From Diphasiastrum complanatum (taxonomy: Eukaryota > Streptophyta > Lycopodiopsida > Lycopodiales > Lycopodiaceae): DNA of 64,000 bases. The notes beneath the pieces are model-generated. The model was not told the origin of the DNA. It saw nothing but the letters and a program-made list of their open reading frames with translations, and searched no databases. Every line of letters starts with the position of its first letter. Position 1 is the first letter of the stretch. The DNA is taken from positions 53,456,334 through 53,520,333 of the forward strand of contig CM055099.1 in NCBI GenBank assembly GCA_029204225.1, written 5' to 3'. The position numbers were made by a program, and so were the translations under genes. Shown here piece by piece: positions 46,976-57,483 of the stretch.

Positions 46976-47466
46976 TGTAGTGGGTTTCTTTCCTTGCCTA
47001 ACCTGAATCCAAGATCTAGTCAATCTAGCATCAAGGAGACGGAGTTAGTTGTCACGCATAGATTCGTTCCCATGAGAGCAATAGTATAGTTTGGATTTCA
47101 ACATGAATGGAGGATTCACATCTAACTCTAACATCCGTTAACCCTAAACATTAACACTCCGCATCCACAACAAAGATAGCTTGCTCTTTCTCTCTCTCTC
47201 TTTCTCTCTCATAAAAAGTATAATAACATGCAATCCCAATAACAATCAGAACCAACAATTAGCAAAATCCAAATAAAGCATATGGAGGAAAAGTGATAGA
47301 GAGCAAGGACATTCATCAATCCATTCCTGAAGAGAACCAATCTGTTTTATTGAAATGAGGAAATGAACATGTATAGGAACTCGAATTGGTCCCTTTTTAT
47401 AGTAGAGAGGAGGACCCTGGCCTCTGAATCCTATTGGTCCATTTCTGCTTCCCTAATTATTCAAAT
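46976..47466 (-). repeat. Tat-like LTR, copy 2, truncated
   Basis: Matches 9573-10080 of copy 1, from the CCCACTACA end inward, including GGAACGAATC, the leader-like TAACCCTAAACATTAACAC words and TTTTTATAGTAGAGAGGAGG (TATA region). The start of the LTR (TGTTTGAGG) is missing; at about 47466 it passes into ORF3 sequence, so LTR start and polypurine tract are deleted. Confidence 0.75.
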
Positions 47467-50011
47467 TTAAAAAAGACTGTGAACGCGGAAATCCACTAAT
47501 ATTGTCCAACTGTAGCGCTGATGGATGATTGGCCAATTGGGCATATGGATTGTGATCTTGTCCATAACCAATCCCAAATCTTTCCATTTATTCCTTCTCG
47601 GCATTGGCGCATAATAGGGATCTACCCGCAATTGGCGAGGGCTGGCCACATAACTCCTAATTGATTCCGGAGTTTTCTAAAAAATGGTAACTCTCCATGT
47701 CGGCTGCTCTCCCAATGCAAGTATTTTGTCCACTTCTTTGTCGGCCTCTATCTCGGAGGTCTTGAACTTAAGGACTCATCCACCACGCGAGGACTCATGC
47801 GGATGTTGTTTTAAGAAATTCTGGATCTGTTCCTTGACGCTGATGGGCCTTCTGAATAGTGGTGTGGTCCTTCATGAGGATGGACCCGCTGGCACTACCT
47901 TTACAACTGGTGGTTGTTCTTGTATTTTTGGAGCTCCTCCTGGTCCATGCCCGAATCCAGCCATGTATCCATTGGTACATCATCTTGGCGCGTAGGGGAG
48001 AATTGTGGCATGACCAGTATGGGGATTTGTGGTCCGGCTTCCAACACCTGAGCGGTTGTTTTTTCATAGGCACTGATGGTTTCTTTAGCCTTTGCCAACT
48101 CAGTTGAAGCTACTCCTTTGAACTTGTGAAAGCGGCCTTGGAATCCTTGAAGGGCCACTTTGTACGTTTCAACTTTCTTGAACAAATACGCGATCTCCGA
48201 TCGGAGTGACCGGATGATCTGGTGTTTGCGTCTGAAGATACGCATCATGCTCAAGGGTGGTCACATCCAATTCACCTTGGAGACGTGTGCGATCTTGCTC
48301 CGCCATGTACAATTGACCCTTTAGCAGTTGCACCTGTTGCTTTGCATCCTGCACGGCCTTATCCACCTGATACTGTGCGGTTGTCAGGGCATTTTGCAGG
48401 GAGCTGACGTATCCTTCGAGACGATCAGCGTGTTGTTGTGCCATCTTCTTTTCAGCTTTAGATTTGTCTTCATTCTACTTGGCGATCTTCAATTCTCTAT
48501 CCAGCTGGACAATCTTCTAGTTGATGAGAGTGTTTTCTGATCCCAAATCTGAAATTCTCTGCTTCATTTCTTTTTTCTTGTCAAGCATAGACTGGTTCAC
48601 TTGCGCAAGGCTTCAAACCAAACCGAGAGCATCACCAGAATCTACTGTCGTGGACGCGGCAGCAGCACTAGGACCTGATGGTACTATCCTTGGTTGGCGT
48701 GAAATAGGTGCCGGTACTTCAAAAACATCTTCTTCCTCAAAACCCTCAAGCACAGTGGCGTCGAACTGCTTCGTTGATTTCGTAGCTTGGTTGACCAAAA
48801 GTGTGGTTGGGCTGTTTTCAGCTTGAAGTTGTTGGCTTGAGTCTTCAACACCGACAATAGTGTCATGGATTTGTTCGAATCCTCTTCCAGGGGATTGGAG
48901 CTCAAAGGGTGCAGGGCTCTGCGGCATTTCAAAAACTTCAGAGGCCCCAAGGGGGTCGGAATCATCGAACATATCCATGAAATACTACATGTTTGGTGAT
49001 ATAGCTGTGGTGTGCGGGGGTGAGGTGGCCTTGGCAGTTGTGATGGGAATTGTAGCCCCAATAGTCAAAGACTGTCCTTGTGTGAAAATAGAGATGAGGG
49101 AAGCATCAGAGGCATGGGGAATAGGAAGTTCAATGCGAACAGCAACAGGGGGTGGAAGCGCAGCTGACGATGTATGACGTCGTGACACGGAAGGCGAGTC
49201 AGGTATGACGATCTCGCTGCATGGACGACGTCGACTATGTGAACTGGAGGCCTGGTGGGACGACTCGGTTGGTGCTTCTTCATAGACCGAAAGCACAGAA
49301 TCTAGGTGGAAGTCATGGATTTTGTTTTCCAGGTGTGAGATGGCTAGAAGAGACAACAAGGAACCAGCAGCGAACTGCTGCTTAGTGTTGCTCTTAGTAG
49401 CTCATTTGAGATCACCAGAAATAGTCTTGAACCAGTTATATAGTTCAAGAGGGGCTTTGGCTATCTTGGTATAGGAGTCAACTATCCTATGAAGGATCTG
49501 TGAAGTGATACGGTCTTTCCTGAAATTGCCAACCATCAGGAAGTTATTCAGTAGTTGGGCAGCAGCGTGTATGGAAGGCTTAGTGATGGCATCCAGGAAG
49601 TATCTGTCATTGGTCCAGTGCAGATCATTGGTTAGGTCAATGTAAGGTTTTATGGCCAGTTTGGCCTGCTTATGATTGGGTGAGGTCTGTGTTCCAGATG
49701 TTATACCTATGGCAGCAAGGGCGGCCGCAGTGACACGCACCTTGTGTGTTGCTCCCTGAAAGGTGATAAAAAATTTGGATTTCTCCTCCTTCCACATACT
49801 GAAGGCAAGAGTGATGAAATCCATGTTGATTCTCCCAGAAAAAGCAATTTAGGAAGTTTGGAAGGTTTTGGTCATGGGAAAAATTTGCAAGAGCTTCGCT
49901 AGCACAAGTGAGGAATGAATCGAATTCAGCCAACTTATAGGTGAATTTGGAGGGTCCATTACACTGAATACTAGTTTGGCTGATCAGTTTTGAATCAAAA
50001 TTTGCAAGCAT
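47467..50011 (-). pseudogene. Extra coiled-coil ORF (ORF3) of Tat-like Gypsy, copy 2
   Basis: A roughly 800-codon reading, broken by frameshifts and stops, between integrase and 3' LTR. The N-terminal part (from MLANFDSKLISQTS at 50011 and MDFITLAFSMWKEEKSKFFI at 49824) is a folded-looking domain with HKVRVTAAALAAIGITSG, WTNDRYFLDAITKPSIHAAA and RITSQILHRIVDSYTKIAKA. The middle is Ser/Pro-rich (MDMFDDSDPLGASEVFEMPQ). Then comes a long coiled coil (KIVQLDRELKIAK, LEGYVSSLQNALTTAQYQVD, KGVASTELAKAKETISAYEK), and a basic C-terminus (RQLRVDPYYAPMPRRNKWKD). No catalytic motif. The layout suggests a structural or nucleic-acid-binding accessory protein; function unknown. Copy 1 at 10404-11721 is a shortened version. 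Confidence 0.65.
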
Positions 50012-50618
50012 ATACAGTACTGTGAAAATAGGCTATAAAAATCTCGATGCAGGTTTCTAGGTATCTGAACCTATCAGGCAAATGTTTTACAAGGCTGGCA
50101 GAGGATGAACCTTCACCCAGGAGGGTTCTTCGCCCAGGTACTGTCATAAATGCATTTTTTCAAGATCTGAGACTATGGCCAATCTAATTTTGACATTTTA
50201 AAATCATCTTACATGTCAACGAAAGTTCAAAATGAGACTAAGGTGCTCGGCAAAGGTTTTCCAAATGGCATACTGCTGATCATTCGCCTAGCTCAACAAA
50301 TGGATTTTTCCTGATCAAGAACCTTTGCCCACCTCAATTTAGAGAAATCTGGAGTGGATGTACAGTCTGAGAGCTTAGCAAAGGTTTCTAATACTTTATA
50401 GACAAAATCTAACCAAAACAGAGATTTTCTAAGTCATTTTTCATTAACAATATTGTTATTCCTTTTTCCCATGCTGATGAATTTTCTGACTTTTGCTCAT
50501 CAGGCTTTTCTCAATTTTATTTATTTTTTTATTTTTACTGTCTTTTTCAAAAAAACTCTGAACAATTAAATATTGAAAACAAAAAATTGAAAACAAATAA
50601 AATTAAAAATCATTGAGA
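50012..50618. other. Spacer between integrase and ORF3, no gene
   Basis: Contains repeated words of the type GAACC(T)TTCGCCCA and GGCAAAGGTTT, then an AT-rich stretch with poly-T and poly-A. Similar words occur at 38.7-39.4 kb. Confidence 0.4.
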
Positions 50619-51546
50619 TCAGGCTTGTTGAATTGGCGAAGCAGGCTGCCAAAACTTGCTTAATCGGTTGCCATTCACCAGAGTATCAAATCGTTTTCCA
50701 TCCAAGTGCTCAAGAATTACTGCACCATAGTTTAGGATTTCCTTCACTTTATACGGGCTTTCACCAGTAAACTTCAATTTTCCCTTGATCAGCTTGGTTT
50801 TGTACATCAATGCAAGATCTCCTGCTTTCAGATCCTTTTTGTGCAATCGACGATAGTGCCATAACCTGCGGCTGCTAATGCATGAACTACCACCAATCGG
50901 GTTTCACATAATTTGTGCAACGCTTCATGACGGAGCTGTAAAGACTTATCATCATTTAACTATTCTGTTGCCGCTATGCGTAAAGATGGGATTAAAAATT
51001 CAATCGGCATGACAACATCTTGACCATAGACCAGTTGAAAGAGTGTTTGATTTGTACTATTTTTGTAAGCGGTTCTGAATGCTTATAATGCTGCATACAG
51101 TTTATGTTCCCAATCAAACCGACTCGCTTCAACTATCTTTGTCATAATGGTGCAGAGAATCTTATTGGAGAATTCAGCTTGGCCATTCCCTCTGGGATAG
51201 TAAGGAGTACTAAATCTATGTATCACAAAAAAATCTTCCAGTAAACACTTTATTGTTTGATTAACAAAGTGTGTACCTCGGTTACTGACAATCTCGATCG
51301 GACATCCAAATCTGATTATAATATTTTCATTGAGAAACTTGGCCGTAGATTTCGCATCAGCAACTTTGACAGCTTTGGCTTCACCCCACTTGGTTGTATA
51401 ATCAGTTACTACGATAATGTATCTGGCCTGAGATCCTTGGACGGCAGGATGAATAGGACCAACATCATCCAGTCTCCATTTTTCAAACGGTGCTTGAGAT
51501 AAAACCGGATGCAAGGGTTCATAATTCTGTCGAGTAGGCCGTCATG
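50619..51546 (-). pseudogene. Tat-like Gypsy integrase
   Basis: The integrase core reads RPTRQNYEPLHPVLSQAPFE, KWRLDDVGPIHPAVQGSQAR, YIIVVTDYTTKWGEAKAVKV, IIIRFGCPIEIVSNRGTHFV and YYPRGNGQAEFSNK. The DDE triad should be D in (D)DVGPI, D in SDxGxxF and E in NGQAE; the middle Asp is Asn here (SNRG), which would inactivate it. The C-terminal part (50619-50846: LKAGDLALMYKTKLIKGKLK, PYKVKEILNYGAVILEHLDG, VNGNRLSKFW) is the GPY-type integrase tail. The 5' side breaks at 51546 where a DNA transposon begins, so the zinc domain and RT are not adjacent. Confidence 0.85.
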
Positions 51547-51846
51547 CATTAGAGGAGTTACAAACATCAAAAGGGCCGTCTAAGAAATGCCACGTAGGAC
51601 AAAAAAAATGCTGGATTTTAAAACTTCGACGGACTTTTAGGTCCAGTTTAGCTTAACCTTACTAGTAATGTGTACTTAACATGACACAATTATGACGTAT
51701 GCAACTGCGACTTCAAGAACCTATGATAATCATTAACTAACTTTTTCAAATTTGAAAATGAAATTGTGTCCCTCGTTTTAACTAGCAAGAGAATAAATAT
51801 AGAATCTCAGGTACGCCATGGATGAATAATAGTGTCTATTTTCTTT

Positions 51847-54416
51847 TTGGTCTGTCAGCTGATGTTTGCGGAGATGTCTCAGTTTCATCTACACATTGTT
51901 CTCCCTACCGAGAATGCTTCGATAGCTAAAAGAGGAGTAGTGAAAGAATCCACAGTTTTTCCACTTGATATGATCGCTCACAAAATCAACCAAAGAAAGA
52001 ATTATGATTTGTGGATTGACGGAAGTTTGTATCCATTGGATCCGAGCTCAATGCAAGCTCCACAATTCCAATCCATCACACAATTAATAAAGTTTTTGTG
52101 TGACGAAGAAAACGGTTTATTGGATTATTGTGAAAGATTGACGACTTATGGTGTTGCAAACTTGGTTCAGAAAATACAGAGTTTAGAATGTATGTTAAAT
52201 GGTTTGCTTGCTGACTATAGAGAAAAAGAGACCGCATTATTACAAACAAAAGAAGATAATGCACGTTTACATAATATTATGTTAAATTTGAATGCAAGTA
52301 ATGATCAATTCCGAGAAGTTGTTCAGACATTACGTATATCAAATGACCAGTTAAAAGAAGAAACTCGCATACTAGATAAAAAATTAAAAAAAAACAAGTG
52401 AAAAAAAATTCTAAAGGACATTGATGAGCTTTCGCTAAATGGAGGCCAATGGAGAAAAAAGATTCAAGCATTCAAGTAAGGATTTGATTTGAATTAGTTT
52501 TATTTTAGTTTTGTGAAGTAGCATGACATTTATTATGTGTCCTATTTGGGTTTCTGGATTTTCATAATCATTTGCAGATTAGCATTGGTTGCAAACGAGC
52601 ATCTGAAGGACAATGACCTGATCGGAGAATCACTGAGTTCGGTATTGACAACCAAGTCCACAAAGTCTTTATTGGACAATAATCGGTATTCTTGAATCAA
52701 GTTCAAGGTCACTGAGGATTTGATGAACAAGGTCGGTAAGGTAATCGACTGAACGTTAATTCATGGAGCATGTGATTTCTCAGATATTAGCAGGGAGGCA
52801 TATGCTAGTATATTTAAAATTATTAAAGAGGCTTTTGGAAAATTGCATGTAAGAAAATTTCTCATTCCTCGCCCTTTTCGAATAAGATTGGAGAGAGATG
52901 TATTGAATAAGGGTATGCAAAATGTCATTGGAATCCTTTTTCACATCAATGAGATTTACAATTCAAAGTCTGGCAATTTGTCATATAATTCTACCAACAA
53001 CTTATTTGTGGATTTGAATCATTTATTGAGATTTATAGTGAAATTCTATAACATTACAAGTGTTAGTATGAGCAAACTTATTCTGGTGGTCAAGCTAGAT
53101 GAAACAGAAGTTATAAAAGGACAAAAGTTGGAAAGAGTAAGTATTACTCTCATGAATGGAGCATTGAGCAATGCAACAAACTCAAAGGAATCTCAACTTT
53201 AGTGTGCAATCAGAAAACAACATATGGTGGCTAGCATGTTTTCAGGTAAAAAATGGTTGTTATTCATGTGCAATTTCCGTTGGTAATTGTTTTGAATACA
53301 TAAAAACTTGTGATTCCATAAGTTGAACAGGTTATCATGGAGGATCACGATGTTCTTTCCTGGATTTTTAGCAGAACAAGTTATCCAGATATCATAAAGG
53401 ATCATATGAATGGCAAAGTACTTAGTGTTCCTAAAAAAGGTGAATTTTTGGTGGAATGGCATTTAGCTGGAGACTTGAAGTCATTGAAATGTATGTTCAA
53501 TGTATCTCATGGAGCAAATTCAAAACATCCATGTCTATAATGTATGAAATCATCAAATGACATTTCAAGGAATACAAGAGTTTCAAAAGATATTGAAGAT
53601 CCCAACTGGAAACCAGTACTACCAATCCCTTTACAAAATGTGCATATTTGCACACTTCATGGAGAGGTGAGGATCATAGAGAAATTAATATATCTTCATA
53701 TCTTGTTTGCATGGAATACTAAGCCAGAGTCAGCATCAAAACAAGCAATCGCTCGATTAGAGGAAGTGTTGTCAAAAGAAGGCCTTCATAAAGGCCATCT
53801 TAAAATACAAAAAGATGAAAAGCTTTCGGGAAAAACAGGAAACATACCCAATAAACCTAGCATAGGAGGAGTCAAAGCTCATCCATTTTTATCAAATCAT
53901 TCTAAAGAGTCATCTAAGATCCAATACTCAGTTTGGAAAGATGGTATTTCTGCAATAGAAGACTTTGAAGATAAAGCAACAACAAAGGTAAAGAAGGTTG
54001 AAGTTTGGAAAAAGCTCAATAATATGATTGAAGTGCTTAGAAAAGACACAATTTCATATGCAGATGCACTTTTATTGGAGAAAACAACAGTAGAGTTTGT
54101 AGATGCAGTTCGGGTGGCTTGGGGCTCAAATCACATCACCCACTACATGGTAAGATACATTTGAACAGTGTCTTACAATTTTATTATTTAAGTATAACTT
54201 GCTTGATAGATTCTAACCAATGCATAACTCACAAGGAATGGAGAAATCACACTGGCAGGCAAGAGCAACATTTCATCGAAATATGCAACATGTTGGAACA
54301 TCCTCAAAAAATAGTTACATCATTAAGCTATTCCAATGGTTTTATAGACGAGCTCAAGTTTGATACACAACAAGATCAACTGAATATCAAAGATTCAAAA
54401 AGACATGTAAATTTAT
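51847..54416 (+). pseudogene. DDE-like transposase gene of unknown superfamily
   Basis: Exon 1 (to a donor at about 52476) encodes an N-terminal domain (NYDLWIDGSLYPLDPSSMQA) and a coiled coil (LQTKEDNARLHNIMLNLNAS...), with one stop near its end. Exon 2 (52578-53246) contains FKIIKEAFGKLHVRKFL, LILVVKLDETEVIKG, LERVSITLMNGALS. Exon 3 (from about 53331) reads DVLSWIFSRTSYPDIIKDHM, VEWHLAGDLKSLKCMFNVSH, HPCL, stop, CMKSS, DPNWKPVLPIPLQNVHICTL, HGEVRIIEKLIYLHILFAW and VAWGSNHITHYM, then a donor (ATG|GTAAGA). The last exon (54212 on) has SQGMEKSHWQARATFHRNMQ and KLFQWFYRRAQ. Candidate acidic triad: KLDE, GDLK and E in HGEVRIIEK or GMEKSH. The pattern xDLK...N/GxxxxKHPCxxCxK recalls RNase H-fold transposases with a Cys insertion. 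Four stops and a frameshift; not active. A related copy is at 24195-25262. Confidence 0.6.
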
Positions 54417-54473
54417 AAGCTTTTTCATTTTACCTTTTGGTAGTACATTTCACTTATTGAAAATTTTATTACT

Positions 54474-54830
54474 CATAATCGTTTTGAGTCCACATTAAAA
54501 ATGACATAACATTTTAGTGGTAATTCCAATTTTAGTAATAATTCCAATTTTAGTGGAGTTTGGTGCGTTAGAAAGCTCTCGACGAGTGCTTTCCAATGAT
54601 ATGTTACAAGACATACTTCCGAGCTACGGTTAAAAAGTTATGGCAAGTCAAATTAATCATAATTTTTTGAGTCCACATTAAAAATGACATAACTTTTTAG
54701 TGGTAAGTCCAATTTTAGCGGAGTTTGATCTGTTAGAAAGTGCTTGATGAGTGCTTTCCAATGATATGTTAGATGACATACTTTTGAGGTACAGCTGAAA
54801 AGTTATTGCAAGTGAAAGGTATTAGTTGAA
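54474..54830 (+). repeat. Tandem duplicated transposon subterminal module
   Basis: Two units of about 184 and 173 bp (54474 and 54658), each starting CATAAT(C/T)...GAGTCCACATTAAAAATGAC and including AGTGCTTTCCAATGATATGT. Both are the reverse complement of about 11773-11990 and 60061-60240. Unit 1 also has a small internal duplication of TTCCAATTTTAGT. Confidence 0.85.
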
Positions 54831-54904
54831 AATAGTGTAGAATAATACAAAAGAGCATTTCTACCAAAAAAAGGTAGTGTCCTTGAAAGTATCACCAAAT
54901 CATG

Positions 54905-55735
54905 CTTTTAGCCGGATATGTTGTTCCTAACCATGGTGGTTTGAAGGCAAAGAAGCAAGTTGGTGAGCTTTGTTCAATGTCAAAGTCACAAAGGTTTTCT
55001 ATTATTCTAGATATAGATCAAGATCTAAAATGCCTTTTCATTTAGTGCATTTGAATGTGCATTGTACTAGTGAGTTGAGTAATGGAGGAGCAAAGATGTT
55101 TGTGACTTGAATTGATGACTTTAATATATATTGTTCTAAAGACTAAGGATTTCATATTTGATGTCTTTCTCAGGTCCAAGAATGTTGTGGAGAGTCAAAT
55201 CAACATGAAGATCAAGTGCTTAAAGTTGTCAAATAAAGACCTATCAACAAAGTTCAAAGAGGTTTGTGTGGCACATGGGATCAAGAGAAAGCTTTCAAAT
55301 TCAAAGGTTCTACATGGTGTGGAAGAGAGGAAGATCAATCTTTTTGAAAGGGCTAAATCCATGAGGGTGAATGCAAATCTTCCCAAGTCATTTTGGGGGG
55401 GTGAAGCTTTGATGTGTGCTAACTTTGTTCTCAAATGAACACTTGGATGGTAAGAGTTCATTTGAAATTTGTTTTGGCTTGGAGAATTTGAAGATCTTTG
55501 GTAGTACTTGATATGTCAACTCGTCATTTGGATTACTATTTGTTGTTTATAGTTAAGTAAAGAAAGCTTATAGGGTGTACATTCCTAAGTCAAAGAAAGT
55601 TCATATTTCTAAGGATGTTGTCTTTGAAGAGGAGAACGTGGATAAGCTTGATTTTGTTGATGTTGATCAATCTAACATTTTTTATGGTGATGAAGATGGT
55701 TCTTTGGATGGTGATTGTGGAGATGCCTCATACTA
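54905..55735 (+). pseudogene. Copia integrase fragment
   Basis: Decayed zinc/pre-integrase sequence leads to LKTKDFIFDVFLRSKNVVES, MKIKCLKLSNKDLSTKFKEV, CVAHGIKRKLSNSKVL, ERAKSMRVNANLPKSFWGG and MCANFVL. It matches the Copia integrase core. The catalytic RSDNGGEY is altered to KLSNKDLST, so the second Asp is lost. After a stop the frame resumes as RVYIPKSKKVHISKDVVFEE, the integrase C-terminal GxxxxSKxVxxSRDVxFxE block. It ends where an antisense gag fragment begins. Confidence 0.85.
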
Positions 55736-55739
55736 ACAA

Positions 55740-56215
55740 AACATGAAGGCTCACCTTGATCTTGACCTTTTGACCACTTTCCTTTGCCTTTGCTCTTGAA
55801 CTTGCCTTTGATGAACATAGCCTCCTCTTCATAATGTGATGTTGATGTAGATCCACCCCTTGCTTGAAGCCTAAACTCCTCATTCACAAAAATCTCTTGC
55901 AAATCCACAATTCTTGGCAAAGTCTTTTGAATAGCAAAGATTTGGACAAGATTAGCATGATCATCCAACAAGCCATTAAGTATAACTTGAACAAGTTCAA
56001 TCTCAATAATGCTCTCATCAATGCATGCTAACTGTTCATTGAATGCTTTAACCCTCAAAACAAAAAAGATGAGTACTTTCTTCCTTCTTTTGCAAAAGTT
56101 TGAAAGATTTGTCTTCTTAGAGTCAATACTCTAGATGTGGACTTGGATTCATAAAGCTTCTTCAAAGCTTCCTAAGCCTCCAAAGATTTTTTGTCCATAC
56201 AATAACAATACCCTA
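55740..56215 (-). pseudogene. Copia gag C-terminal fragment, antisense
   Basis: Reads RVKAFNEQLACIDESIIEIE, LVQVILNGLLDDHANLVQIF and IFVNEEFRLQARGGSTSTSH, then a basic GKFKSKGKGKWSKGQDQGEP segment. This is the second half of a Copia gag and the basic stretch before the zinc knuckle. The family is different from the gag at 63273, but the RI/VKxxNxxL...ELVQxIxNGLxDDxxNLVQ framework is the same. It is followed on its 5' side by an LTR-like block. Confidence 0.8.
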
Positions 56216-56690
56216 CTGTACTTCCCACGTGTGGATTTAAAAATAACAAAATATGAGCATTTTACACACAAGATTGCAAGATATCATCAAGATAGTGCAC
56301 CAATGGATAGATGAACCCAAGAGAACTCATGTATAAGCATTAAATGAGAGAGAGAGAGAGAGAGAGAGAGGAGTCTGTTCTCCCATGAATTTAAACTATA
56401 TATAGCAAATCCATGCCTCGTTAATAAGTATGGTTTCCCTCCGAAACTCCTCTAGTTCAAAAACCCTATCATCAATATGACTAGATTCAATGCATCTAAT
56501 ATTCAAATTTGAATGTGTCCAAATTCGACCTAATAACTTTCCCACACTTTTCAAAAGTGGTAATTCAAATGAACTTTGACTAAAATAACTTTCATAAAGT
56601 TTATCTCTATGTCTAAAATGCATATTGGCCTAATATTAACAATTAACCAAAATATGACTAAACTTGACTAAACTAGTTGAAATTTCTCAC
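56216..56690 (-). repeat. Copia LTR, family B
   Basis: Similar to 5400-5800 (shared GACTAGATTCAATGCATCT and the CCCACGTG/CACACGTGGG motif). Contains a 26-bp AG tract (56347-56372) and a TATA-like CTATATATAGC near 56395. Boundaries approximate. Confidence 0.5.
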
Positions 56691-56694
56691 AAAT

Positions 56695-56905
56695 AGTACT
56701 TGTTATGTCAACTCATTTTCTAAATCCTTGAAGGGGATCTTTGTTGGCTATAGTGAAGGGAAGATTATAGAGTTTACATTTCTAACTCAAAGAAAGTTCA
56801 CATTTCTATAGATGTTGTCTTTAAAGAGAAAAATGCGGATAAACTTGATGTTGTTGATGTTAATGAATCTAATATTTTTTATGGTAATAATGTTGTTAAA
56901 CCACA
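56695..56905 (+). pseudogene. Second copy of a Copia integrase C-terminal piece
   Basis: Closely similar to 55500-55700: GTACTTG(T/A)TATGTCAACTC, then TATAG(A/G)GT(T/G)TACATT and AAAGAAAGTTCA(C/T)ATTTCTA, encoding KKVHIS.DVVF.E and ADKLDVVDVNESNIFYG. The two copies flank the antisense gag/LTR piece on both sides in the same orientation. Confidence 0.75.
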
Positions 56906-56931
56906 ATCAGACCACAATACAATTGCATTGA

Positions 56932-57413
56932 TGTTGGAGGGTTTGTGGATTCCAAGGCAACCCTAACCCTAGTTAATAAGTGAGAGGGATTTGGCACCCT
57001 ACGTGTGTAACTCCAACCCGATGATCACATAGTTATTTGATTAGTTACAAGTCAATAAAAGGACCTTTTTGTGGGACTTTTAATGTCGTAGGGCCTAAAT
57101 GTCAAGTTAGTGAATAAAGTTGGGTTTCCCTCCAATTTGGATGGTTTCCAATCTTTTTTAAATTTGAATTAGGGAGGCAAAAATGGACCAATAGAATTCA
57201 GAGGCCAGGGTCCTCCTCTCTACTATAAAAATGGACCAACTCGAGTTCCTATACATGTTCATTTCCTCATTTTACTAAAGCAGATTGGTTTTCTTTAGGA
57301 ATGGATTGATGAATGTCCTTGCTCTCTATCACCTTTTCTCCATCTCTTATGCTTTATTTGGATTTTGCTAATTGTTGGTTCTGATTGTTATTGGGATTGC
57401 ATGTTATTAATGG
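56932..57413 (+). repeat. Tat-like Gypsy 5' LTR, incomplete
   Basis: Starts TGTTGGAGGGTTTGTGG and matches the reverse complement of 10315 down to about 9830 and of the 47-kb LTR, with the TATA region CTACTATAAAAATGG near 57220. Similarity ends at GCATGTTATTA (57413), so the last third of the LTR and the primer site are deleted. Confidence 0.75.
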
Positions 57414-57483
57414 TTCTAGATTACATTGAATGGGTGAAATGCATCAGATCTGAGTGCGAACCTGAGCTGGTTAACGAAACGCC

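Larger units (their letters stand above)
51547..54870 (+). mobile_element. Unclassified DNA transposon with DDE-like transposase (CATTAG family)
   Basis: The left end is marked by the exact interruption of the Tat integrase frame and reads CATTAGAGGAGTTACAAAC. The first 13 bases equal the (inverted) right terminus of the MITE at 59982-60359. The body carries a multi-exon transposase-like gene. The 3' side has two tandem copies of the MITE's subterminal sequence (54474-54830), and similarity to the MITE then continues weakly to about 54870 (AATAATACAAAAGAGCAT). A right TIR was not found, so the right boundary is approximate and probably damaged. The target-site duplication is not visible, so the superfamily is open. 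Confidence 0.6.
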
